Assembly: GCA_023823795.1 (NCBI GenBank)
Contig: CP085710.1
Location: 1,762,001-1,826,000, forward strand
DNA length: 64,000 nucleotides
DNA from: Bacillus sp. F19
Lineage (GTDB): Bacteria; Bacillota; Bacilli; Bacillales; Bacillaceae
Reading direction: 5' to 3'
Shown piece by piece: positions 25,539 through 33,937 of this stretch (the first letter of the stretch is position 1; each line of letters starts with the position of its first letter). A program made the translations under genes and the position numbers. The notes below the pieces were generated by a model that searched no databases, was not told where the DNA came from, and saw only the letters and a program-made list of their open reading frames with translations.

Positions 25539-26035
25539 AGGATTTCATGAATGAACTCTATATTATCATGACATTAGCAGCGGGATTATTCTTAGCTGTT
25601 AAGCTTACCAAAAAGTTTCCTGCTGCTGTTACTATTCTTATTTTTACATTCAGTGCCTTTATAGGACTGACTGCAGACCATATTTTAGCCATGCCTCCTT
25701 ATGATATTTATGATGTGAATGATTCTCCGAAATTTGAGGTCTGGGATTTTATTTATTACAGCATGTATGGTTTTTTTGGCTATTTTTTTCTCTATCTTTA
25801 CCAGCAGTGGAGGATCAGAGGCATCATTACGATTGTCTATATTATTTTGTGGTCAATGTTTTCTGTTTTTTATGAATGGATTGCCGTATTAGTCGGTATT
25901 TTTGATTTCAGCAAAGGGTATAAAATGCAATATTCCTTTCCGGTTTATCTCTTTATTCAAACCTTCTTTATCATTTTTTTTCATTTTGTCATGAAAGAAT
26001 ATGATAAGCTAAAAGAAAAGTCTTCCATCGTATAG
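25535..26035 (+). CDS. CBO0543 family membrane protein
   Basis: 166 residues from TTG 25535, or 162 from ATG 25547, which has AAGGA 5 nt upstream. Five TM helices and conserved segments IYYSMYGFFGYFFLYLYQQW and FSVFYEWIAVLVGIF match the CBO0543 family found in Bacillus and Clostridium. Its role is unknown. It overlaps the preceding membrane gene by 4 bp. Confidence 0.6.
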   Translation: MKDFMNELYIIMTLAAGLFLAVKLTKKFPAAVTILIFTFSAFIGLTADHILAMPPYDIYDVNDSPKFEVWDFIYYSMYGFFGYFFLYLYQQWRIRGIITIVYIILWSMFSVFYEWIAVLVGIFDFSKGYKMQYSFPVYLFIQTFFIIFFHFVMKEYDKLKEKSSIV

Positions 26036-26065
26036 ATGGCTTTTTGAAAAGAGAGGAAGATCTGC

Positions 26066-26941
26066 ATGACTGAAAAAAAAGGTGTAATCGGTTTTATCGG
26101 GACAGGCGTAATGGGGAAAAGCATGGCTGGGCATTTGCTTCATGATGGATACCCGGTTTTGGTTTATACAAGAACGAAAGAAAAGGCATCTGAACTGATT
26201 GAGGCTGGTGCAGTTTGGATGGAGACGATTGAAGAGCTTGCATCCCGATCTGACTATATTATTACAATGGCCGGCTATCCTTCTGATGTAGAAGAAATTT
26301 ATTTAAGTGAAAAAGGCATTTTGGACTCTGCCAAGGAAGGTACATATGTAATAGATATGACTACTTCTAAGCCAAGTCTTGCAAAAGAAATCTATAAAGC
26401 AGCAAAGCAGCGCCATATCCATGCCTTGGATGCACCCGTTTCAGGCGGAGATGTAGGGGCAAGAGAAGCGAGATTATCCATTATGGCAGGCGGAGATCAG
26501 GAAGCATTTGACGCATGCATGCCGATTTTTTCTGTCATTGGACAAAATATAGTGTATCAGGGAGAAGCAGGAAGCGGTCAGCATACGAAAATGTGCAACC
26601 AGATTGCGATAGCAGCTGGCATGATTGGAGTCAGTGAGGCCATTGCTTATGCGGAAAACGCTGGTCTCGATCCTGAAAATGTTTTAAAAAGCATTTCAGC
26701 AGGTGCAGCTGGCAGCTGGTCACTGAGCAATCTTGCTCCAAGAATGCTGAAAGAGGATTTTGAACCAGGCTTCTATGTAAAGCATTTCATAAAGGATATG
26801 GACATTGCAATTGAAGAAGCTGACCATATGAAGATGGAGGTGCCAGGATTAACGTTAGCTCATTCACTATACACAGATCTTCAGAAAAAGGGTGAAGGTG
26901 ACAGCGGTACACAGGCGCTGTACAAGCTATGGAAATCGTAA
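26066..26941 (+). CDS. ykwC: Beta-hydroxyacid dehydrogenase (YkwC)
   Basis: 291 residues of the 3-hydroxyisobutyrate dehydrogenase family. N-terminal NAD(P) motif GFIGTGVMGKSMAGHL, substrate loop DAPVSGGDVGA, catalytic Lys in GSGQHTKMCNQIAIAA, C-terminal helical domain with GAAGSWSLSNLAPRML. Very close to B. subtilis YkwC. It oxidises a small beta-hydroxyacid in the cytosol; the substrate is not known. AGAGAGGAAG precedes the ATG. It overlaps the next gene by 13 bp. Confidence 0.88.
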   Translation: MTEKKGVIGFIGTGVMGKSMAGHLLHDGYPVLVYTRTKEKASELIEAGAVWMETIEELASRSDYIITMAGYPSDVEEIYLSEKGILDSAKEGTYVIDMTTSKPSLAKEIYKAAKQRHIHALDAPVSGGDVGAREARLSIMAGGDQEAFDACMPIFSVIGQNIVYQGEAGSGQHTKMCNQIAIAAGMIGVSEAIAYAENAGLDPENVLKSISAGAAGSWSLSNLAPRMLKEDFEPGFYVKHFIKDMDIAIEEADHMKMEVPGLTLAHSLYTDLQKKGEGDSGTQALYKLWKS

Positions 26942-27399
26942 TCAGAAAGCTGCAGGGCAATCGTGCAGCACCGATGGATCTCTTGCTCGAGGCCGATCCT
27001 TCCGAACAAAATATAAATCAATATCTCAAAAAGGGGACCGTTTTTCTTGCGGAGCTTGAAAAGAATAAGGCAGGAGTTATGGTGCTGATGCCGATTTCGC
27101 CTGCATCTATGGAAATAATGAATCTTGCGGTGGATGAGAAATTCAGGGGTAAAGGAATAGCAAAAAAGCTTATTGCTTATGCTAAACAAGCCTGTGCAGA
27201 TCAAAACATGGATTTCCTTGAGATTGGTACAGGGAACTCAAGCCTAGAACAGCTTGCCCTTTATCAGAAATGCGGATTTCGCATGCAGAAAGTAATTGAA
27301 AATTACTTCATTGCTCATTACCCGGAGCCCATTTTTGAAAATGGCATTCAATGCATGGATATGGTCAGGCTAAAAATGCAAATAAAAAAAGATAGCTAG
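26929..27399 (+). CDS. GNAT acetyltransferase (YkwB-like)
   Basis: 156 residues. The acetyl-CoA motif is VDEKFRGKGIAKKLIAYAKQ, and ALYQKCGFRMQKVIENYF is the family end. It starts inside the last codons of ykwC (ATG 26929), so it is coupled to it. B. subtilis has a GNAT gene (ykwB) next to ykwC. Substrate unknown. A hairpin at 27389-27416 follows. Confidence 0.78.
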   Translation: MEIVIRKLQGNRAAPMDLLLEADPSEQNINQYLKKGTVFLAELEKNKAGVMVLMPISPASMEIMNLAVDEKFRGKGIAKKLIAYAKQACADQNMDFLEIGTGNSSLEQLALYQKCGFRMQKVIENYFIAHYPEPIFENGIQCMDMVRLKMQIKKDS

Positions 27400-27416
27400 A
27401 ATAATCTAGCTATCTT
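27389..27416. terminator. Terminator, bidirectional
   Basis: AAGATAGCTAG (27389-27399) pairs with CTAGCTATCTT (27406-27416), between convergent genes; short T-runs. Confidence 0.65.
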
Positions 27417-27432
27417 GCAACATGAAAACCTA

Positions 27433-28188
27433 TTATTTACCAATGAACATTTGAGTCCAGTAGTTGCCTTCAGCTACATGGCCTACACCAATGTGAGTGA
27501 AGCTTGAGTTCATGATGTTTTTACGGTGGCCTTCAGAGTTCATCCATGCTTGTACTACTTCTTCAGGAGAAGCTTGTCCTTTAGCAATGTTTTCACCAGC
27601 TGAGCTGTACTCAACGCCGAACTTCTTCATCATATCAAATGGTGATCCGTAAGTTGGGCTGTTATGGTCAAAGTAGTTCTTGCTTTGCATGTCTTTTGAT
27701 TTTTCTTTAGCCACTTTGCTTAGTTCTTCATCTAATTGAAGTGGTTTTAAGCCTTGCTTTTCACGCTCTGCATTTGTTAATTCAACAACTTTTTTCTCGA
27801 ATTCACTTACAGATGCCTGTGTTTGCTCTTGCTTTGGAGCTTCTTGCTTAGAAGCTTCTGGCTTTGCAGGTGCTGCAGGTGCAGCTTCTTGTTTTGGAGC
27901 TGCTGCTTGTTGCTCTTGCTGTGGTGCTGGAGCTGCTGCCTGGCCTTGCTGTGCTTTAAATTGGCTTAATTGCTGCTCAATCATTTTTTGAAGCTCAGGA
28001 TTGTTGATGTTCATTAGTAAATCCTGTGTTTGTGCTTGATTTAAATTGCAGTTTTGACCTGCAATTTGGTAAGCCTTAACCTGCATATTTGATTGCTGCG
28101 GAGCTGCTGCATCTGCTGATGTGCCCCCAGCATTAAATGTAAAAATAGTAGCTGCTGCCGCAACTGAAAGTACGATAGATTTCTTCAT
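27433..28188 (-). CDS. ykwD: Secreted CAP-domain protein (YkwD)
   Basis: 251 residues. A signal peptide (KKSIVLSVAAAATIFTFNAG, cleavage near ADA-A) is followed by a Gln-rich part and a Pro/Ala/Lys/Gln low-complexity linker (about 75-130). The CAP/SCP domain is at about 135-251 with LTNAEREKQGLKPLQL, YFDHNSP, GENIAKG and WMNSEGHRKNIMN. Cysteine-free bacterial CAP proteins are secreted and of unclear activity. ATG 28188 has TAGGAGG upstream; an in-frame start at 28284 would bury the signal. It is divergent from pbpH and the shared gap carries many GTAACA motifs. Confidence 0.87.
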   Translation of the reverse strand: MKKSIVLSVAAAATIFTFNAGGTSADAAAPQQSNMQVKAYQIAGQNCNLNQAQTQDLLMNINNPELQKMIEQQLSQFKAQQGQAAAPAPQQEQQAAAPKQEAAPAAPAKPEASKQEAPKQEQTQASVSEFEKKVVELTNAEREKQGLKPLQLDEELSKVAKEKSKDMQSKNYFDHNSPTYGSPFDMMKKFGVEYSSAGENIAKGQASPEEVVQAWMNSEGHRKNIMNSSFTHIGVGHVAEGNYWTQMFIGK

Positions 28189-28241
28189 GAAAAAATTCCT
28201 CCTAAGAGTTTTTTTTGGTGTCTCTCTTGCTACAACAACAT

Positions 28242-28505
28242 CGTAACATATGATTTTCGTAACATATGAACCATTGCTTTCCATTGACAGAACTCAATCT
28301 TTTAATCTATGAAGCTTACATTAAGTGAGCGGTAACAAACCTTTCGTAACACTAGTTTTATAGCGTAACAAATATAATACTCCTCATTGGCTGCCGTCAA
28401 AAAATCTTCCTATAAATATCCAGTGGTACTAACTTTTTCATTGAATTGTTTCTTGACAAAAATTTAACTCCCTTTTTTATGTAACAAGTGTTACACAAGT
28501 GTTAC
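28242..28505. promoter_or_regulatory. GTAACA/TGTTAC motif cluster, WalR-like box
   Basis: GTAACA occurs at 28243, 28259, 28332, 28346, 28365 and 28481, and TGTTAC at 28489 and 28500: eight sites in 264 bp between ykwD and pbpH. TGTTACACAAGTGTTAC (28489-28505) is two hexamers with a 5-bp gap and fits the WalR consensus TGTWAH-N5-TGTWAH. A TTGACA (28453-28458) with TATGTA 19 bp on is one promoter option for pbpH. Confidence 0.6.
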
Positions 28506-28573
28506 AATGGAGTTTGAAATACGTAAAAATGATCTCATAACCAAGGATCGATTTTGAAAGGGGAATAAATTCG

Positions 28574-30691
28574 TTGACTGAGCCAAGTAATAGTCAAGCT
28601 GATCTGCGAAAATTGAAGAAAACGCGCTTAATCCGCATCAATGTTTTCTTTTTCTTTGTGTTTTTACTATTCGTAGCACTAATCATTCGGCTGGGTGTTG
28701 TTCAAATTGTTCAGGGTGAGGAATTTTCAAAAGAAGTCAGCCGCACTGAGTCAAACTATGCAAGCTTTCCTGCACCGCGCGGAAAGATGTATGACCGGAA
28801 TGGAAATGTTCTTGTTGAAAACATTGGTGTTGAGGCCATCACATATACAGTAGAAAAAACAACGAAAGCATCAGATAAAATAGAAACAGCAAAAGTACTT
28901 GCATCTCTAATAGAAGTTCCGACTGAATTTTTAAAGGACAGAGATTTAAAAGACTATTGGGTTGCTGCACACCCGGAAGAAGCAGCGAAACTTCTTAAAC
29001 CAAAGGAAAAAGAGAAAAAGGGGAGCGAAACGTACCAGCTTCAAATTGAGCGTGTCCCTGAAGCTGAGCTTAACAAACTAAAAGGCAATAAAAACGAGCT
29101 TGAAGTAGTTACCTTATACACGCGCTTCTCAGCAGGCTATGCCTACGAACCTCAAATTGTAACAGCTACAGGTCTGACAGAAGGCGAGGAGCTGACAAAA
29201 GAAGAACTGACTCGTGTAGCGGAAAATCTTGAGCTCCTCCCAGGTGTTGATGTTATTACTGACTGGAAACGGTCATATCCCAATGGAGACCTGCTGACTG
29301 GAGTTTTCGGCAGTGTAACGACTCCTAAGCAGGGAATTCTCGAAGCGAGAAAGTCTTACTATACTGCCCGAGGCTATGCTAGAAATGAACGCGTGGGCCG
29401 AAGCAATCTTGAATATCAATACGAAGATTATCTGAATCCGAGAAAAGCCAAGGTTCAATATGTAACTGACAGCAGCGGCAAAGTCATTTCAGAAACGATG
29501 ATCGATGAAGGCCGCCGCGGATATGACCTGAAACTGTCATTTGATCTTGAACTGCAAAAGCAGCTGGATACCATCGTTGAAGAAGAGCTTAGAGTTGCCC
29601 GCGGCAAGACTGGAAATCACCTTGCAGACAGAGCGTTTGCCGTGATGATGGATCCGAATACGGGTGATGTTCTTGCGATGTCAGGCAAGAAGTATGATTT
29701 TGAAGATGGGAAAATTAATGATTATATCATTGGGAACTATACGTCACAGTATGAAATTGGGTCTACAATAAAAGGTGCGACTGTATTAGCCGGGTATCAG
29801 AATGGAATTCCGCGTGGAACTGTTTATAATGATACCCCGTTATTAATAAAAGACACTAAACCAAAAAAATCAGTACGTAACATGGGTCCTGTTAATGATA
29901 TAACAGCATTGAAACGTAGTTCCAACGTATATATGTTCAGAATTGCTTATGAAATAGCAGGCGAAAATTATATTCCTAATACTACATTCAATGCTTCTTC
30001 TGAAGACTTCCAAAAAATGCGTAATTATTACAGTCAGTTTGGATTAGGAGTACCAACGGGCATTGACTTACCTAATGAGTCAATTGGCCAGCAGTCTGTT
30101 CCTCCAGATGCGGGAATACTTCTGAACATGGCAATCGGCCAGTTTGATACGTACACTCCTCTTCAGATGGCACAATACGTTTCAGTTATTGCCAATGGTG
30201 GTTATCGTGTAGCACCGCGAATTGTTACTAGTATTCATTCTCCTGTTGAAGATAATGAACTGGGTGCTATAGTAACTGAACACGAAACAAGGATATTAAA
30301 CCGTATCAATAACTCAGAAGAAGATATCAGACAAGTTCAGAGAGGATTTGAAGCTGTTACGCAAACAGGCGGTACAGCAGCAGGTATTTTTGGTGAGTAT
30401 GATGTTGCAGGAAAAACAGGAACATCACAAACCAGTTATTACGGCGAGCAAAGCAAACGTGCATACTGGGGAACGGAAACGAATAACTTGGCTTTTGTTG
30501 GTTATTATCCTGCATCAAAGCCTGAAGTTGCCATTAGTGTAATTGTTCCTTATACCGGTAAAAAAGCTTCCCATCCTGTAAACAAATACATTGCGAAAAG
30601 AGCAATCGAAGCATACGCGAACCTGGAACCAAAAGATCCAAATGCTGAAACAGAACAGTCTGCAGAAACTGCGGAAAATACAGAAGAATAA
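28574..30691 (+). CDS. pbpH: Class B penicillin-binding protein PbpH
   Basis: 705 residues. Short cytosolic N-terminus, one TM anchor (residues 20-45), dimerisation domain beginning APRGKMYDRNGNVL and a transpeptidase domain. Active-site motifs: STIK at 397-400 (catalytic Ser397), SSN (LKRSSNVYM) and KTGTS (AGKTGTSQT). It crosslinks peptidoglycan outside the membrane; B. subtilis PbpH (YkuA, 704 residues) supports rod shape redundantly with PbpA. It starts at TTG 28574 with AAAGGGG upstream. A WalR-type box lies in its promoter region. Confidence 0.9.
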   Translation: MTEPSNSQADLRKLKKTRLIRINVFFFFVFLLFVALIIRLGVVQIVQGEEFSKEVSRTESNYASFPAPRGKMYDRNGNVLVENIGVEAITYTVEKTTKASDKIETAKVLASLIEVPTEFLKDRDLKDYWVAAHPEEAAKLLKPKEKEKKGSETYQLQIERVPEAELNKLKGNKNELEVVTLYTRFSAGYAYEPQIVTATGLTEGEELTKEELTRVAENLELLPGVDVITDWKRSYPNGDLLTGVFGSVTTPKQGILEARKSYYTARGYARNERVGRSNLEYQYEDYLNPRKAKVQYVTDSSGKVISETMIDEGRRGYDLKLSFDLELQKQLDTIVEEELRVARGKTGNHLADRAFAVMMDPNTGDVLAMSGKKYDFEDGKINDYIIGNYTSQYEIGSTIKGATVLAGYQNGIPRGTVYNDTPLLIKDTKPKKSVRNMGPVNDITALKRSSNVYMFRIAYEIAGENYIPNTTFNASSEDFQKMRNYYSQFGLGVPTGIDLPNESIGQQSVPPDAGILLNMAIGQFDTYTPLQMAQYVSVIANGGYRVAPRIVTSIHSPVEDNELGAIVTEHETRILNRINNSEEDIRQVQRGFEAVTQTGGTAAGIFGEYDVAGKTGTSQTSYYGEQSKRAYWGTETNNLAFVGYYPASKPEVAISVIVPYTGKKASHPVNKYIAKRAIEAYANLEPKDPNAETEQSAETAENTEE

Positions 30692-30701
30692 ATGCGAGCT
30701 G

Positions 30702-30729
30702 AGCTTTCCTTTATAGGAAAGCTTTTTTT
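30702..30729 (+). terminator. Terminator after pbpH
   Basis: AGCTTTCC (30702-30709) pairs with GGAAAGCT (30716-30723), then six T. Confidence 0.9.
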
Positions 30730-30879
30730 ATGAGATAAGCTAGTTCCAGCTCCTAACTTCTCCATCAGACCGTAAAAAGTGATACCTGAACTTTTCTGTC
30801 GGATCTATTCCGCTTTTATTATGAGTAACAAATTACATAGAAGGAAAAAATAATGCCATAACCAGAAAAGAGGGATAAA

Positions 30880-31539
30880 ATGGGGATTTACTCAATCGAA
30901 AATATACAGCTCATGAAGAAATTTCCCGAGTTAGCGCCGGAGCTTTATCAATCGTATATTGCCTTCAGCAAAGCAGTTTTGAATGAGGGGCATTTATCCA
31001 GAAAAGAAAAAGAAATTATAGCAGTTGCTGTTTCACATGTGACCGAATGTCCTTATTGCATTGATTTTCATACAAAAAAAGCGAAAAAAGCTGGAGCATC
31101 TCTGGAGGAATTATTTGAAGCTGTCATGGCTGCAGCTGCAATCGAAGCAGGAGGTGCTTATGCTCACCGCACTCAGATGCATCGTGCTTACGATGGAGAG
31201 CTTGCCGAATCATTTTATAGCAGGGATGATTTATCAAACATCAATACTTTGACGGATCTTTCTCCTGAAATACAGCAGACAGCAAGGGCGTTTTTTTCAA
31301 AATCTTCAAAGGAAGGTAAACTCACCGCAAAGCTGAAACAATTAATATCAGTTGCTGTCGCGCATACATCTGAATGTCCTTATTGCATCGCTTCACATAC
31401 AGCTGAAGCCAAAAAGGAAGGCTGTTCAAAGGAAGAGCTCTCGGAAGCCATTATGACTGCCGCCCTGCTCCGGTCTGGCGGCGCTGTTACACATGCTGTT
31501 AATATGCTGCAATCTTATGAGCAGGGCAGTGAAGAATAG
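30880..31539 (+). CDS. Tandem AhpD-like carboxymuconolactone decarboxylase
   Basis: 219 residues made of two similar halves of about 105. Each has the AhpD redox motif: ECPYCIDFHT (Cys57, Cys60, His64) and ECPYCIASHT (Cys166, Cys169, His173). Each is also followed by LEELFEAVMAAAA or KEELSEAIMTAAL, then GGA. AhpD-type proteins use the CxxC pair for thiol peroxidase or disulfide reductase activity and normally work as trimers of single domains; this one is an internal duplication. GAGGG precedes the ATG. The partner reductase is not in the window. Confidence 0.82.
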   Translation: MGIYSIENIQLMKKFPELAPELYQSYIAFSKAVLNEGHLSRKEKEIIAVAVSHVTECPYCIDFHTKKAKKAGASLEELFEAVMAAAAIEAGGAYAHRTQMHRAYDGELAESFYSRDDLSNINTLTDLSPEIQQTARAFFSKSSKEGKLTAKLKQLISVAVAHTSECPYCIASHTAEAKKEGCSKEELSEAIMTAALLRSGGAVTHAVNMLQSYEQGSEE

Positions 31540-31594
31540 CCTCATCAAGAGATGAAAAGACTAAGAACAATCTTTGATTAGGAGTGAGCTCAGG

Positions 31595-31768
31595 ATGTCC
31601 AAAACGAATAAAAACGATGCAGATCAAAAGAATAAAAAAGGTTTTGATTCAAGCAAAATCGACTCTGAATTCAGCGGGGAAATCGGCAGCGCAGCAGCCA
31701 ACCTTGCTCATAAAGAAAAAGCAAAAAAAGAAAAAGCAGCCAAAAATTTTGGCGAATATAAAGAATAA
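31595..31768 (+). CDS. Small Lys-rich protein, unknown
   Basis: 57 residues from ATG 31595: MSKTNKNDADQKNKKGFDSS, KIDSEFSGEIGSAAANLAHK, then a Lys/Ala/Glu helix. The size, hydrophilicity and Ser/Asp-Glu-Phe-Ser segment recall small spore proteins, but I recognise no family. AGGAGTGAGC lies upstream. A strong terminator (31772-31795) follows. Confidence 0.55.
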   Translation: MSKTNKNDADQKNKKGFDSSKIDSEFSGEIGSAAANLAHKEKAKKEKAAKNFGEYKE

Positions 31769-31771
31769 TCG

Positions 31772-31798
31772 AAAGCCGGGACAATCCCGGCTTTTATT
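31772..31798 (+). terminator. Terminator
   Basis: AAAGCCGGGA (31772-31781) pairs with TCCCGGCTTTT (31785-31795). Confidence 0.88.
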
Positions 31799-31833
31799 AT
31801 TTTTATGCTTAACCTGAAAAAAATTAACTTTTT

Positions 31834-31859
31834 AAGGAAATTAAAAAGGAATTTTGAAT
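31834..31859 (+). promoter_or_regulatory. Candidate SigH promoter for kinA
   Basis: AAGGAAAT (31834-31841), 12-bp spacer, TTGAAT (31854-31859), against the SigH pattern RNAGGAWWW-N11-12-RNGAAT (two R positions are T). B. subtilis kinA is SigH-dependent. The leader would be about 180 nt. Confidence 0.4.
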
Positions 31860-32043
31860 AAGAAAATCGAATTTTGTTAAGTGAAATCGAACGTTCTGTA
31901 GACGAAGACCAACCTCCAGATAAGCTGATCTGTTCTTGATTCCTCGTCATTGCCGCATTACGCTCATTTTAGCCGTTCCATCCATCCCACCAGCAGGCAG
32001 GTACGTTTATCAAATGTGAAAAGGACATTAAGGGGGGCAATGC

Positions 32044-33870
32044 ATGAAGCAGGAGACAGAAAGCGTATATCAAGTATTGCCGCAGGCGGAATTATTTGCA
32101 GTTATGAACGATAATGGAAGATTTCAATTCATGTCTTTGAACAGTGAAGAGCATTTGGGCTTTACCAGTGCAGAATTCATTGGAACTTCTTTGAAGGATT
32201 ATGTCCATAAAGATGATTTGTTTTTAGTTGAGAGCTATTTTTACAACGAACACCACCTCCATCCATGCACGTTTCGTTTTTTATTGAAGAATGGAGCGTT
32301 TATTTGGCTTGAAGCAACTGTTGACTTTATCAAATCAACTTCAGGGAAAGAAAATCAGATCATCCTTAAGATTAGACTGCTTAAATCACACGAGCAGGAG
32401 TTCTTTTCAAAGCCCGTTCAAATGAATAATCCGCTTTTAATCGATGAGGCAAAGGAAATAAACATAAACGCAAGTGAATTGCTTAAGAGAATGCCATGCC
32501 CCTTATTTATCTCGCAAAAAGGTCAATTATGCTATGTGAATCAGGCTTTAATTGATTTGTTAGGGGGAAGCTCAAAGGAAGATCTGCTTGGGAAAGACGT
32601 GCTGGATATTATCGATCATGATTATCATGACATTGTCAAAAACCGCATTCAAAGAATGCAGCGGGGGGCGTATGTCGGCCAGATCGAACAAACATGGAGA
32701 AGGCTTGACGGGTCTCCTGTTGAAGTCGAGATAAAGGCAGCACCTGCTGTTTTTAATAATCAGCCTGCAGAACTTGTTGTCCTTCTTGATATTTCTTCAA
32801 GGAAAAAGTTTCAGAAAATCCTGCAAAAAAGCCGAGAGCGGTATCAGCTGCTCATTCAAAACTCCATCGATACGATTGCCGTCATACACGGGGAAAAGTG
32901 GGTGTTTATTAATGAATCGGGTGTAAAGCTTTTTCAAGCAGATGATTATCCTGATATGCTCGGAAAAAACATCTTTTCTTCTCTCGATCCGGAATATCAT
33001 GAGCAAGTAAAAGAAAAATTGCAAAACATAGTTCATTTGAGAACGGATGTTGAAGTAACAAAGCAATCATGGCATACATATAAGAGCAGCACAATCTATA
33101 CGGAAATGGTCTGCATCCCAACGACATATTTTGGCGAACCTGCTGTTCAGGTTATTTTAAGAGACATCTCGGATCGTAAAAAAGCAGAGGAGTTAATGCT
33201 TCGTTCAGAAAAATTGTCCGTTGCAGGACAGCTTGCAGCAGGAATAGCCCATGAAATCCGGAATCCGCTGACAGCAATCAAAGGGTTTTTGCAGCTCATG
33301 CGTTCTGAAGGAAAAGGGGAGATGACCTACTTTGACATTGTCTTCTCCGAATTAAACCGGATTGAACTCATCTTGAGCGAACTGCTTATGCTTGCCAAAC
33401 CTCAGGAAAGAGTCTTGAAGCAAACAAATTTATTAACACTGATTCAGGATGTTGCAACTCTTCTTGAAACACAGGCTATCATGAATAATGTCATGATTGT
33501 ACATCAGCACCCGCATGATCAGATGAGCATCAATTGTGATCAGAATCAAATCAAACAAGTCTTTATCAATTTAATAAAAAATGCAATAGACTCCATGCCT
33601 AATGGCGGGAAAGTGACGCTGTCCTCCAGGCAAGAAGGTGACTATATACTCATGAATGTAAAAGACGAGGGTGAGGGTATTCCGGCTGAAGTGCTGAAAA
33701 AAATTGGCGAGCCATTTTTTACAACGAAGGAAAAGGGAACAGGTCTTGGCTTAATGATCACATATAAAATTATTGAAAACCACAAAGGCAGCATGTCCAT
33801 TGAAAGCGAGTTTGGACGGGGCACTGTCTTCACATTGAAATTGCCATCGGCTGAAGCCGAAAAAAACTAG
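32044..33870 (+). CDS. kinA: Sporulation sensor histidine kinase KinA
   Basis: 608 residues, cytosolic, no TM segment; B. subtilis KinA has 606. Three PAS domains at about 10-115, 140-255 and 262-380. HisKA follows with phospho-His403 in GIAHEIRNPLTAIKGFLQLM. The HATPase has the N box FINLIKNAIDSMP, G1 VKDEGEGIP and G2 GTGLGLMITYKI. It feeds phosphate to Spo0F to start sporulation. GGGGGG precedes ATG 32044. patA lies next to it, convergent, as kinA and patA are adjacent in B. subtilis. Confidence 0.88.
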   Translation: MKQETESVYQVLPQAELFAVMNDNGRFQFMSLNSEEHLGFTSAEFIGTSLKDYVHKDDLFLVESYFYNEHHLHPCTFRFLLKNGAFIWLEATVDFIKSTSGKENQIILKIRLLKSHEQEFFSKPVQMNNPLLIDEAKEININASELLKRMPCPLFISQKGQLCYVNQALIDLLGGSSKEDLLGKDVLDIIDHDYHDIVKNRIQRMQRGAYVGQIEQTWRRLDGSPVEVEIKAAPAVFNNQPAELVVLLDISSRKKFQKILQKSRERYQLLIQNSIDTIAVIHGEKWVFINESGVKLFQADDYPDMLGKNIFSSLDPEYHEQVKEKLQNIVHLRTDVEVTKQSWHTYKSSTIYTEMVCIPTTYFGEPAVQVILRDISDRKKAEELMLRSEKLSVAGQLAAGIAHEIRNPLTAIKGFLQLMRSEGKGEMTYFDIVFSELNRIELILSELLMLAKPQERVLKQTNLLTLIQDVATLLETQAIMNNVMIVHQHPHDQMSINCDQNQIKQVFINLIKNAIDSMPNGGKVTLSSRQEGDYILMNVKDEGEGIPAEVLKKIGEPFFTTKEKGTGLGLMITYKIIENHKGSMSIESEFGRGTVFTLKLPSAEAEKN

Positions 33871-33871
33871 C

Positions 33872-33908
33872 CAGTGATGCCTCAGGGCATTCTCTGGCCA
33901 GTTTTTAT
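33872..33908 (+). terminator. Terminator after kinA
   Basis: GCCAGTGATGCC pairs imperfectly with GGGCATTCTCTGGC around TCA, then TTTTTATTTT. Confidence 0.75.
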
Positions 33909-33937
33909 TTTAGGACTTATATAACTCGGGTAACAGC

